Below, in pieces: positions 16,837 through 24,751 of a stretch of DNA of 37,907 nt (its first letter is position 1; each line of letters opens with the position of its first letter). The notes beneath the pieces are model-generated. The model was not told the DNA's origin. It saw only the letters and a program-made list of their open reading frames with translations, and made no database searches. Position numbers and translations under genes: made by a program. Source of the DNA: Saprospiraceae bacterium (lineage in GTDB: Bacteria; Bacteroidota; Bacteroidia; Chitinophagales; Saprospiraceae); NCBI GenBank assembly GCA_020629935.1, contig JAHDCJ010000014.1, positions 1-37,907 of the forward strand. The letters are read 5' to 3'.

Positions 16837-17865
16837 ATGAAACTAGATCTTTGGAAAAATAAAGTGAAGGCACATCCTACACAAAATGATCCGCATCAAC
16901 TCGGTTATTTGCTGAAAGATCGTACCATGGGACAACCTATTCGATTTGGTCGTTTAAGCATGATTCCTCTTTTTGGCGCGGCTATACCCGCAGGAAACTA
17001 TGCGGCACCTCAAACCTCTTTGACGCTAGCCAAAGTAACCGATTATGGTAAAATGGTTTTAGTTAATAAATCTAAATTACCAGCCATTTTGCCCTTACAT
17101 ATTGGTTATTTCCAGCAAGGTGCGCAAAATCATGCGATGTGTACCTCCTACATTTTAAAAGGAGAAGAGCAAAAAGAATTTAAGGATGCTTGTTGTATCC
17201 AAGAGGCACAAGGTGGTTACATCAAAGAGCAAGATGATCGTTTCATTGTACTTCCTCACCCTTTGCGAAATGCTGCGCTTCATTTGATTGGTAAAGAAGA
17301 ATATGGAAAACTATGGAAACATATTTCTAAATTCAATACCCAATTAAACCTAAAAGAACGTGGGCATTTGGATGAATTGAAACAAGCATACCAACCAGAG
17401 TTATTGCAAACCTCTTATCATTTAGAGCCACAGGTAGGTCAAACAGGAGCCATTTTCCTTTGTGAAAATGAAGTACTCGGAATTGAGTTAGCACCTGATG
17501 CTGCATTTTATGCAGAATTACACATGCCTTTAGTTATTTATGGATATGCGCCTTTACGATTGATGCTGGACATTGCGGATACACCAAAAACAAAAGGCCA
17601 GCAATTAGACATCCACAATCTGAAAGATTTGAATGACTTACATGCACGTTATCAAACGGTTAAAAATGATCGGATGAATACGGCAAAAAATACACGCGCT
17701 GAATTGGAAAAAATGTCTTTAGATATTCAACCTATTCAAGAAGAAGGAAATCATCGCTTAGTTGGTGTGAAAGCAGGAGATTTTGCAGGACAAGCTGTTT
17801 ATTTAAAGAGCGAACCAGCTTATGTCTCTATGTTCAACACCCAAGCGTGGACGATTGAGGTTTAA
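16837..17865 (+). CDS. ARPP-1-like protein, partner of the vWA protein
   Basis: A 342-residue cytoplasmic protein. The N-terminal ~130 residues carry the pattern I associate with ARPP-1 (ADP-ribosylglycohydrolase- and rhodanese-phosphatase-associated domain): IRFGRLSMIPLFG (35-47), TSLTLAKVTDYGKMVLVN (60-77), then GAQNH (95-99) and ACCIQEAQGGY (118-128) where the family usually has G-x-Q-N-R and a conserved C-x-E. Two adjacent cysteines (119-120) are notable. The C-terminal part repeats some of the logic (GAIFLCENEVLGIEL) and ends LVGVKAGDFAGQAVYLKSEPAYVSMF. Such domains have been linked by gene neighbourhood to nucleotide/RNA processing and conflict systems; the reaction is unknown. Family assignment is from memory of the motif. 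It lies 44 bases after the vWA gene and ends in a terminator. Confidence 0.75.
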   Translation: MKLDLWKNKVKAHPTQNDPHQLGYLLKDRTMGQPIRFGRLSMIPLFGAAIPAGNYAAPQTSLTLAKVTDYGKMVLVNKSKLPAILPLHIGYFQQGAQNHAMCTSYILKGEEQKEFKDACCIQEAQGGYIKEQDDRFIVLPHPLRNAALHLIGKEEYGKLWKHISKFNTQLNLKERGHLDELKQAYQPELLQTSYHLEPQVGQTGAIFLCENEVLGIELAPDAAFYAELHMPLVIYGYAPLRLMLDIADTPKTKGQQLDIHNLKDLNDLHARYQTVKNDRMNTAKNTRAELEKMSLDIQPIQEEGNHRLVGVKAGDFAGQAVYLKSEPAYVSMFNTQAWTIEV

Positions 17866-17883
17866 CCTTTTTCTTTTCTTATT

Positions 17884-17920
17884 AAAGCCAATCTGGACTG
17901 CCTTCTAGATTGGCTTTTTT
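17884..17920 (+). terminator. Rho-independent terminator after the ARPP-1-like gene
   Basis: AAAGCCAATCT (17884-17894) / AGATTGGCTTT (17907-17917) with a 12-base loop and a T-run to 17920. The distal T-run touches the stop codon of the convergent cinA gene, so both transcripts likely use this hairpin. Confidence 0.85.
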
Positions 17921-19169
17921 ATTCGTTGTTTTTTAAAAATTGAATACACATATTTAAAGCATAATTGGTTGTCAAATGAATATTTTTCATTCGATCTCCA
18001 GAAAATTGAAACCGTTGGGAAACGATAGCATCTTGATTTCCTACGGCAATACAAACGGTACCCACTGGTTTATCAGGTCGAGCTCCTGTAGGCCCTGCAA
18101 TCCCTGAAACTGCGACTGCCATATCTACACCTAACAAATTAATAGTACCTTTTACCATAGCTTCTACCGTTTCTACACTAACGGCTCCATGCGTATCGAG
18201 GATTTCTTTATTTACCTTTAAAATCGTCTCTTTGATATGATTTGAATAAGCAATAATACTACCTTCAAAATAAGCTGAGCTTCCTGATTTTCGAGTGAGT
18301 TTATGGGCAATAAACCCGCCAGTACAGCTTTCTGCCGTACCTATTCGATAAGCATGTGTCAATAATTTTTCAGCTAAACATTCTTCTAAACTATCTAAAT
18401 CATATCCAGCAATAAGTTCAGGAATTAATTCTTGAACTTGCTCCGTTAATTGATCTAGAACTTGTATTAATTCCGCTGGATTATTACCTTCCAAGCTGAT
18501 TCTTAATCGTACCATTCCTGGTGAGGGTAAATAAGCAAGACTTGCATTTTCGGGAAGTTCTTCTTCGAACTTCGTAAGACGTTTAGCGATATTGGACTCC
18601 CCCATTCCTGAGGTTAAAATCGTTCGATTTACTAAAATAACTTCCTGACCAATTTCTTTTATTTTTGGTAGTACCTCCGCTTCCATTAGGTATTTCATTT
18701 CCCTAGGTACTCCAGGCATCGATACATAAATGACCTCCTCTTTTTCAAACCACATGCCAGGTGCGGAGCCTTTCTCATTGGTTAATAAGGTGGCAGATTC
18801 GGGTAAGAAGCATTGTTGATGGTGTAAATCAGTAACTTTTCGGTCTCTTTTATTAAAAATATCGACTATTCGTGCGTATGTTTTTTCATCAAATACTAAA
18901 GAAGTTTCGAAGAAGTCAGCTAAGACATGTTTCGTAATATCGTCTTTAGTTGGCCCTAGTCCTCCTGTTAACAGTACCAAATCTGCATTTTCTTTGGCAT
19001 CTTCCAGTGCCGTTCGAATCCCTCTTTCTGTATCCGAGACACTTAATATTTTGGACACTTGAATATTATGTTGATAAAGTTGTTTAGAAATCCAAGCCGA
19101 ATTGGTATCTACAACTTGTCCGATGAGGATTTCATCCCCAATAGTGATGATATATGCTGTTTTTTTCAT
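17919..19169 (-). CDS. cinA: CinA, molybdopterin-binding-like domain fused to nicotinamide-nucleotide amidohydrolase
   Basis: A 416-residue full-length CinA. The N-terminal COG1058 (MoCF-like) domain opens with AYIITIGDEILIGQVVDTNSAW and has TGGLGPTKDD at 68-77; in CinA this half acts as an ADP-ribose pyrophosphatase. The C-terminal PncC domain contains AESCTGG at 279-285 and GTVCIAVG, typical of the enzyme that deamidates nicotinamide mononucleotide to nicotinate mononucleotide in pyridine nucleotide recycling. Both halves look intact. It is a cytoplasmic enzyme. A TATTTTTG -7-like box lies on the - strand at 19177-19184, very close to the start, which would give an almost leaderless mRNA. 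Confidence 0.95.
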   Translation of the reverse strand: MKKTAYIITIGDEILIGQVVDTNSAWISKQLYQHNIQVSKILSVSDTERGIRTALEDAKENADLVLLTGGLGPTKDDITKHVLADFFETSLVFDEKTYARIVDIFNKRDRKVTDLHHQQCFLPESATLLTNEKGSAPGMWFEKEEVIYVSMPGVPREMKYLMEAEVLPKIKEIGQEVILVNRTILTSGMGESNIAKRLTKFEEELPENASLAYLPSPGMVRLRISLEGNNPAELIQVLDQLTEQVQELIPELIAGYDLDSLEECLAEKLLTHAYRIGTAESCTGGFIAHKLTRKSGSSAYFEGSIIAYSNHIKETILKVNKEILDTHGAVSVETVEAMVKGTINLLGVDMAVAVSGIAGPTGARPDKPVGTVCIAVGNQDAIVSQRFQFSGDRMKNIHLTTNYALNMCIQFLKNNE

Positions 19170-19245
19170 TTAATGACAAAAATATCACAATTAGTTGATG
19201 AATTTTAACATATTTTAAGAAAAATAGGCACTTAATTTGTGACTA

Positions 19246-19253
19246 TAGTTTTG
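19246..19253 (+). promoter_or_regulatory. Candidate -7 box for the EF-G leader transcript
   Basis: TAGTTTTG, an exact TAnnTTTG match facing the EF-G gene. Transcription would start near 19260, right before the first hairpin of the leader (19262-19301). No TTG at the expected -33 distance. Confidence 0.45.
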
Positions 19254-19259
19254 AGCTAA

Positions 19260-19558
19260 CGTTTAGTACAATTCCTTAAATGTAAGGTCTAAAGTACTAA
19301 ATTTACTATGTTTTTTAATTCTTTAAAAAATTCCGTTTAACGTTTTTTCGTTCTTTTTTTATTTTTTTTAAAAAAAATTAAAAACAGAAGCAGCGAAATC
19401 AAAATGATAAACGTTATCTATATAATTACGTTTAGTTTTTTACTATTTAAATTTTTTTTCAAACAAAACCTGTAAGTTTTGTGTTGAAAATGGCACTTAA
19501 TAACAGATTCGCACCCTGTTTAAGTTTTAAAGCCTGTTCTACGGAGCAGGCTTTTTTT
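19260..19558 (+). ncRNA. Structured leader or small RNA upstream of the EF-G paralogue
   Basis: A gene-free stretch with several well-formed hairpins on the + strand. P1: TTTAGTAC (19262-19269) / GTACTAAA (19294-19301) enclosing CCTTA-AATG-TAAGG. P2: TAAACGT (19408-19414) can pair with ACGTTTA (19428-19434), with AACGTTTA at 19258-19265, or form a local GATAA-ACG-TTATC hairpin, so mutually exclusive folds exist. P3: ACAAAAC / GTTTTGT (19463-19482). P4: CTTAA..ACAG (19496-19506) / CTGTTTAAG (19516-19524). It ends in a strong terminator. It matches no RNA family I recognise. Whether it is an attenuator leader or a separate small RNA is open. Confidence 0.45.
19529..19558 (+). terminator. Strong UACG-loop terminator just upstream of the EF-G start
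   Basis: AAAGCCTGTTC (19529-19539) / GAGCAGGCTTT (19544-19554) closed by the very stable C(UACG)G tetraloop and followed by a T-run to 19558. Only 17 bases remain before the EF-G ATG, too few for a promoter, so EF-G expression must either read through it or start within the leader. Confidence 0.85.
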
Positions 19559-19575
19559 ATTACCTTTATTTTCTC

Positions 19576-21699
19576 ATGAAAAAAGTAAATCTCCATCAAA
19601 TTCGCAACTTTGGAATCGCCGCCCATATTGATGCTGGGAAAACCACAATTACCGAGCGTATTTTATTCTATTCTGGCAAAACCTATAAAATTGGAGAAGT
19701 CGATAATGGGAACACCGAGATGGACCATATGGAGTTGGAGAAAGAACGAGGAATTACGATAACAGCAGCAGCTACTCAAACTACATGGAATTATCAAAAT
19801 CAAGTATTTACCTTTAATATTATTGACACTCCTGGTCACGTAGATTTCACTATTGAAGTCGAACGATCTTTGCGCGTCTTGGATGGCATGGTCGCCTTGT
19901 TTGATGCTAAAGGAGGCGTAGAACCCCAATCAGAAACCATTTGGCGACAAGCAGATCGATATCAAGTACCTCGTATTGGTTTTGTAAATAAAATGGATCG
20001 CCAAGGGGCTGATTTTTTAAATGTATTAGAACAAATAGAAAAAAAATTAGGTGCAAATCCGATTCCTTTACAGATGCCAATGGGTGAAGAGGATGAATTT
20101 GAAGGGGTGATTGATTTACTTCAAATGCGTGCTGTTTATTGGGATATGGAAGATGAAGGACGTAGTTTTTATGTGGAAGATATTCCGTCAAAATGGTTAT
20201 TAGAAGCAGAAGATTTGCGCGCGTCTATGTTAGAAAAATTAGCAGAATTAGATGATCATTTATTGGCACTCTTTTTTGATGATCCCGAAAAAATCACGGT
20301 AGAGATGCTCCAATCAATCATTAGAAAAGCGACGATAGAACAGCGAATGATTCCTATGTTTTGTGGGGCTGCTTATAAAAACAAAGGTGTACAGCCATTG
20401 CTAGAAGCCATTTGTGCATACCTTCCTTCTCCTATTGATTTTAAAGTGGTCAAAGGTATTCATCCAGAAACCAAGCAAGTGGTGGAAGCTGAAGTAAAAA
20501 AAGAAGCGCCTTTTTCTGCTTTAGCATTTAAAATTGTACGTGACGAACATAGCAAATTAGTTTTTATTCGAGTGTATTCAGGAAGCCTAGAAGAGTCTAA
20601 TATGATTCGAAATAATCGGACTGGAAAATCAGAACGGGTGTTACGCATGTTTCAAATTCATGCAGATAAAAAGCAGGCCGTTAAAAAAATTGGCGTTGGA
20701 GATATTGTGATTATTTCTGGAGGGAAAGATATTCGAACAGGAGACACCTTATCCAACATTGATTTTCCTATTCTTTTTGAAGAAATTCATTTCCCAGATC
20801 CTGTAATTGGGATGGCGATAGAAGCAAAGGATTCCAATAGTTTAGAAAGACTAACTATTGCATTGGAAAGATTGAAAGACGAAGACCCTACCTTTCAAGT
20901 GGTAGAGGATGAAGATTCAGGACAAACGATTATCCGAGGTATGGGGGAATTACATTTGGAAGTAATCATTCATCGATTACGTAATGATTTTCGGGTAGAC
21001 TTAAATCAAGGGCGACCTATTGTAAATTATAAAGAACGATTTTTAGACACTGTGCGTAGGAAGGAGACTTTTATTAGAAAAATTGGAGAGACTCAAATCT
21101 TTGCAGAAATTGAATTTGAATTAGGGCCCGTAGATTCTTCCTTTCTAGAAAGCACTGCTTATTTGTCTGGGAAAGAAAAATTACAATTTATAAATGACTT
21201 GCCTAATGCCGTGCTAAGTGAAGAATATAGTGAAGCTGTAAAATTTGGTTTTACTCAAATGATGGATCATGGTATTTTAACCAATCATGAAGTAGAGCAT
21301 ATGAAAATTAGGTTATTAAATGCCCAAATGCATCTTACTGACTCTAACATTCAAGCCTTTGAATCCGTAGCCCGAAGTGGCTATCAAAAGGTGGGTAAAT
21401 TGGCTAATCCTGTCCTTTTAGAACCCTTTATGAAACTAGCGATTACTACACCAGAAGATTTTATTGGCCCTGTTATTAGCGATTTAAATCGTAGACGTGG
21501 ATTACCTAAAGGACAAGAAGCACAGGATGGTTTAGTCACCATTTTAGCTGAAGCTCCTTTGTCTGAACTCTTTGGTTACATCGTTGATTTAAGAACAATG
21601 ACTACAGGCCGCGCTAGTGCGAGCATGGAATTTCTACGTTACCATGAAGTACCCGATTATGTAGCAAAGCCATTAATTCAAAAGCATCAATTTTCTTAA
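19576..21699 (+). CDS. fusA: Elongation factor G paralogue (translational GTPase)
   Basis: A 707-residue EF-G-type GTPase of normal length. All G motifs are intact: AHIDAGKTT (G1), ERGITIT (G2), DTPGHVD (G3), NKMD (G4), and CGAAYKNKG (G5 region), so GTP hydrolysis is expected. Domain II carries [24 protein letters not shown]. Domain IV is unusual: where canonical EF-G has a glycine-rich tip loop (SGGRGQYGHV type) this protein has K502-IGETQIF-A510; the histidine equivalent to the conserved tip His of the other loop appears kept (H586 in QMHLTDSN). The C-terminus has the usual [16 protein letters not shown]. It is not beside rpsL/rpsG/tufA, so it is probably the second EF-G of the genome rather than the str-operon copy. 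A role in ribosome recycling or translation under stress is inference. Preceded by a terminator-like leader and only 4 bases from convergent clpB. Confidence 0.93.
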   Translation: MKKVNLHQIRNFGIAAHIDAGKTTITERILFYSGKTYKIGEVDNGNTEMDHMELEKERGITITAAATQTTWNYQNQVFTFNIIDTPGHVDFTIEVERSLRVLDGMVALFDAKGGVEPQSETIWRQADRYQVPRIGFVNKMDRQGADFLNVLEQIEKKLGANPIPLQMPMGEEDEFEGVIDLLQMRAVYWDMEDEGRSFYVEDIPSKWLLEAEDLRASMLEKLAELDDHLLALFFDDPEKITVEMLQSIIRKATIEQRMIPMFCGAAYKNKGVQPLLEAICAYLPSPIDFKVVKGIHPETKQVVEAEVKKEAPFSALAFKIVRDEHSKLVFIRVYSGSLEESNMIRNNRTGKSERVLRMFQIHADKKQAVKKIGVGDIVIISGGKDIRTGDTLSNIDFPILFEEIHFPDPVIGMAIEAKDSNSLERLTIALERLKDEDPTFQVVEDEDSGQTIIRGMGELHLEVIIHRLRNDFRVDLNQGRPIVNYKERFLDTVRRKETFIRKIGETQIFAEIEFELGPVDSSFLESTAYLSGKEKLQFINDLPNAVLSEEYSEAVKFGFTQMMDHGILTNHEVEHMKIRLLNAQMHLTDSNIQAFESVARSGYQKVGKLANPVLLEPFMKLAITTPEDFIGPVISDLNRRRGLPKGQEAQDGLVTILAEAPLSELFGYIVDLRTMTTGRASASMEFLRYHEVPDYVAKPLIQKHQFS

Positions 21700-21703
21700 A
21701 CAC

Positions 21704-24514
21704 TTATTCTCCGTCCTTCATTTTTTTTGCAGCATCTTCCAAATCTTTAGCTGCTTTTTCTACTGCTTTGGCATTATCTTCTAACTTCGATTTTGACTCT
21801 TCTTCCTTTTTGTCATCCTCACTTTTCTTTCTTCTTCTTCGACGTCCACCTTCTTTCTTTTCTTCTTTCACTTCTGTTTTGGGGAAAGGAACAATTTCTG
21901 GTTCTTCGTGTAAAAAGATCAATTCTTTCTTGATGTTGATATCTATATAAATGGTATCTCCTGATTTAAATTCACCTTTCAATAATTCTCTTGACAGTTG
22001 ATTTACGACTTCTTTTTGTAAAACTCGCTTCATGGGTCTTGCTCCAAACTGCGGATTATAACCTAACTCAGCCAATTGATCCAAAGCTCGTTCGCTAAAC
22101 CATATAGATAAGTCTTGTTTAGCCAAACGTTTCTTCACCTTCTTCATTAACAGCAATAAAATTTTTCTAATTTCTGCTTTTGTTAAAGGTAAAAACATGA
22201 TGCGCTCATCAATACGATTTAAAAATTCTGGTCTTAAAGTATCTTTCAATAATTCAAAGACTTCCGTTTGCGTAGCTTCAATAATTTCTGCTTGGTGTTC
22301 TTCACCTACATGTTCTAAATCTTCAAAATTATCTAAGATCACTTGAGCCCCCATATTCGAGGTCATGATAATAATTGTATTTTTAAAATTGGCTACTCGA
22401 CCTTTATTATCGGTAAGTCGACCATCATCTAAGACTTGCAATAAGATATTAAAGGTATCAGGATGTGCTTTTTCAATTTCATCCAATAAAACAATAGAAT
22501 ACGGCTTTCTTCTAACCGCTTCGGTAAGTTGACCACCTTCTTCATAACCTACATATCCTGGAGGTGGTCCAATTAATCGAGCTACATTATGACGTTCTTG
22601 GTATTCACTCATATCTAAACGAGTAATCGCAGCTTCATCATTAAAAAGCAGTTCTGCTAAAGCTTTTGCTAATTCCGTTTTCCCTACCCCTGTTGGGCCT
22701 AAAAAGATGAAGGAACCAATGGGTTTACTTTCATCACCTAAGCCTGCGCGATTTCTTCTTACGGCATCGGCTACTGCTACTACCGCTGGATGTTGTCCAA
22801 TTAATCGCTTATGTAATTCATCCTCCATGTGGAGTAATTTCTCACGCTCGCTTTGTAACATTTTAGTTACAGGAATTCCTGTCCACGATGCCACTACTTC
22901 TGCAATATTTTCAGCATCTACTTCCTCATCTGTTAAGCGATTTTCTTGAGAGAGATTATGCAATTTCTCTTCTGTTTCTAACAAGATTTTTTCTTGTTCT
23001 TTGACTTTACCATATCGAATTTCTGCGACCAAAGCTAAATCACTTGCTCGTTCCGCTTCATCTGCTTGCACGTTTAAGGTTTCAATTTCTTTCTTAGCGG
23101 CATGAATTTTATCGACTAATTCTTTTTCACTTTGCCATTGTGCTTTTACTTGATTTCGTTCTTCCGTTAGCGTAGCAATTTGCTTTTTAAGCACATCCAA
23201 TTTTTTCTTATCCTTTTCTCTTTTAATCGCTTCTCGTTCAATTTCGAGCTGACGAAGTTTACGTTCAAGATCATCTAAAGCTGCTGGAACCGAATTTAAT
23301 TCTAGTCTTAATTTTGCTGCTGCTTCATCAATAAGATCAATGGCTTTATCAGGCAATGCACGTTCGGTAATGTATCGATCTGACAATTGTGCCGCTGCAA
23401 TTAAGGCTTCATCTAAAATTTGAACTTGGTGATGCGTTTCATATTTTTCGCGAATACCACGAAGGATAGAAATGGTATCTTCTACAGGAGGTTCGTCAAT
23501 AACCACGGTTTGAAAACGTCGAACTAAGGCTTTATCTCTTTCAAAGTATTTTTGATATTCATCTAAAGTTGTGGCACCAATGGTACGTAGATTTCCTCTA
23601 GCTAAAGCAGGTTTTAAAATATTGGCAGCATCCATTGCTCCACTTCCTCCACCTGCACCAATTAAGGTATGTATTTCATCAATGAATAAAATAATTTCTC
23701 CATCCGAATTACTCACTTCTTTGATCACTGCTTTAAGTCGCTCTTCAAATTCTCCTTTGTATTTTGCTCCTGCGATAAGCGAAGCAAGATCCAAATTGTA
23801 TAATTGTTTACTTTGTAAATTTTCGGGTACATCTTGATCTACAATTCGCCAAGCGATTCCTTCAATGATTGCCGTTTTACCCACACCAGGTTCTCCCACA
23901 AGAATGGGATTGTTCTTTTTTCTTCGAGAAAGAATTTGTAATATTCGTCTAATCTCTTCATCACGACCGATGATAGGATCTAGTTTACCTTGTCGTACCA
24001 AATCATTGAGATTGATGGCAAAACGTTTAAGCGCATTGTATGATTCATCCGCGCCTTGGGTGGTTACTTTTTGTCCTTTTCGTAACTCATCAATTGCATC
24101 TTTGAGTGCTTCTTCCGTAGCTCCCATGTCCTTCATCATTTTTGATGTTAGGTCATTCCCTCTGAAGATAGCGAGCACAAAAATTTCTATAGAGATGAAA
24201 TCATCTTCAAATGTATTTTTAAGATTATTCGCTTCTCTAACGGCTTCATTGGCTTCATCAGTTAAGTACTGTTTAGAGGCATCTTCTACTTTAGCTTGCG
24301 TACTCATTAATTTATCGAGTTGCGCTTGCAATTTATCTGCATTAATCCCCATTTTCCCAAATAAGAAAGGAACCACATTTTCATCCACCAACATTAAAGC
24401 TTTCATCAAATGTGCGGTATCGACATATTGATGGTTTTGAGATTTAGCTAATTTTCTAGCTTGATGAATTGTTTCTTGGGTTTTTACCGTAAAATCGTCA
24501 AATGATAATTTCAT
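21704..24514 (-). CDS. clpB: ClpB disaggregase (Hsp104 family AAA+) with extra charged C-terminal tail
   Basis: A 936-residue protein, longer than the usual ~860-870. It has the Clp N domain (1-~145), AAA1 with Walker A GEPGVGKT at 207-214 and IILFIDEIHTL, a coiled-coil middle domain (~400-530, DDLERKLRQLEIERE...), and AAA2 with GPTGVGKT at 606-613, GYVGYEEGGQLTEAVRR pore region and arginine finger LRPEFLNRIDE. The middle domain marks ClpB rather than ClpA/ClpC. Known role: ATP-driven rescue of aggregated proteins with DnaK in the cytoplasm. Residues ~870-936 are an added tail: acidic/basic blocks with GGRRRRRKKSEDDKK and a predicted helix KAVEKAAKDLEDAAKKMKDGE. Upstream lies a direct repeat at 24574/24604 with TATTTTG boxes, a likely promoter or control region. 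Confidence 0.95.
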   Translation of the reverse strand: MKLSFDDFTVKTQETIHQARKLAKSQNHQYVDTAHLMKALMLVDENVVPFLFGKMGINADKLQAQLDKLMSTQAKVEDASKQYLTDEANEAVREANNLKNTFEDDFISIEIFVLAIFRGNDLTSKMMKDMGATEEALKDAIDELRKGQKVTTQGADESYNALKRFAINLNDLVRQGKLDPIIGRDEEIRRILQILSRRKKNNPILVGEPGVGKTAIIEGIAWRIVDQDVPENLQSKQLYNLDLASLIAGAKYKGEFEERLKAVIKEVSNSDGEIILFIDEIHTLIGAGGGSGAMDAANILKPALARGNLRTIGATTLDEYQKYFERDKALVRRFQTVVIDEPPVEDTISILRGIREKYETHHQVQILDEALIAAAQLSDRYITERALPDKAIDLIDEAAAKLRLELNSVPAALDDLERKLRQLEIEREAIKREKDKKKLDVLKKQIATLTEERNQVKAQWQSEKELVDKIHAAKKEIETLNVQADEAERASDLALVAEIRYGKVKEQEKILLETEEKLHNLSQENRLTDEEVDAENIAEVVASWTGIPVTKMLQSEREKLLHMEDELHKRLIGQHPAVVAVADAVRRNRAGLGDESKPIGSFIFLGPTGVGKTELAKALAELLFNDEAAITRLDMSEYQERHNVARLIGPPPGYVGYEEGGQLTEAVRRKPYSIVLLDEIEKAHPDTFNILLQVLDDGRLTDNKGRVANFKNTIIIMTSNMGAQVILDNFEDLEHVGEEHQAEIIEATQTEVFELLKDTLRPEFLNRIDERIMFLPLTKAEIRKILLLLMKKVKKRLAKQDLSIWFSERALDQLAELGYNPQFGARPMKRVLQKEVVNQLSRELLKGEFKSGDTIYIDINIKKELIFLHEEPEIVPFPKTEVKEEKKEGGRRRRRKKSEDDKKEEESKSKLEDNAKAVEKAAKDLEDAAKKMKDGE

Positions 24515-24573
24515 AAAAATGAATCGTTATTAATTTAGAGTTCTAAAGCCTAAAGTTATGCTTCTTTACTTAT

Positions 24574-24613
24574 ACAAAATAGATAAATAGTTAAAAAGGT
24601 TTGACAAAATAGA
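24574..24613 (-). promoter_or_regulatory. Direct repeat in the clpB upstream region, likely promoter/control element
   Basis: ACAAAATAGA occurs at 24574-24583 and 24604-24613, exactly 30 bases apart (TCTATTTTGT on the clpB strand). The two TTTTG-containing copies sit at about -33 and -7 spacing (23 bases between them), which fits a Bacteroidota promoter with a slightly irregular -7 box, about 60 bases before the clpB ATG. Confidence 0.4.
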
Positions 24614-24677
24614 AAGGCAATAGATCAAAAGCAAGTTTTTAAGGATAGTTTCTACATTATTTACGACAAGTTTATTT

Positions 24678-24705
24678 AGATTCCTTGATAATAGACAAGG
24701 AATCT
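24678..24705. repeat. 10-bp inverted repeat upstream of the TPR-CHAT gene
   Basis: AGATTCCTTG (24678-24687) / CAAGGAATCT (24696-24705), perfect, 8-base loop. No T-run follows, and no + strand gene lies upstream, so an operator or 5' leader hairpin for the CHAT gene is more likely than a terminator. It lies 46 bases before the ATG. Confidence 0.5.
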
Positions 24706-24751
24706 GCAAAAAGTGAATAAAAATTGTATTTTGTAGCAAATACATGTGTGC

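Larger units (their letters stand above)
19170..19575. other. Intergenic region between cinA and the EF-G paralogue
   Basis: 406 bases, very A/T-rich with long T and A runs around 19350-19385. It contains the elements listed separately (two -7-like boxes, the hairpin series and the terminator) and no protein gene. The motif ACGTTTA occurs at 19259 and 19428 and inverted at 19408. Confidence 0.6.

Noticed and set aside
19340..19390. Very A/T-rich tract considered as a replication origin
   Set aside because: No DnaA-box-like TTATCCACA cluster and no dnaA, dnaN or gidA neighbours.
19576..21699. Canonical str-operon fusA
   Set aside because: No rpsL, rpsG, tufA or rpsJ nearby and the domain IV tip loop is altered, so I describe it as a paralogue.
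23865..24431. 188-codon open frame on the + strand inside clpB
   Set aside because: Antisense to the conserved N and AAA1 domains of ClpB; serine-rich shadow translation with no start context or family.
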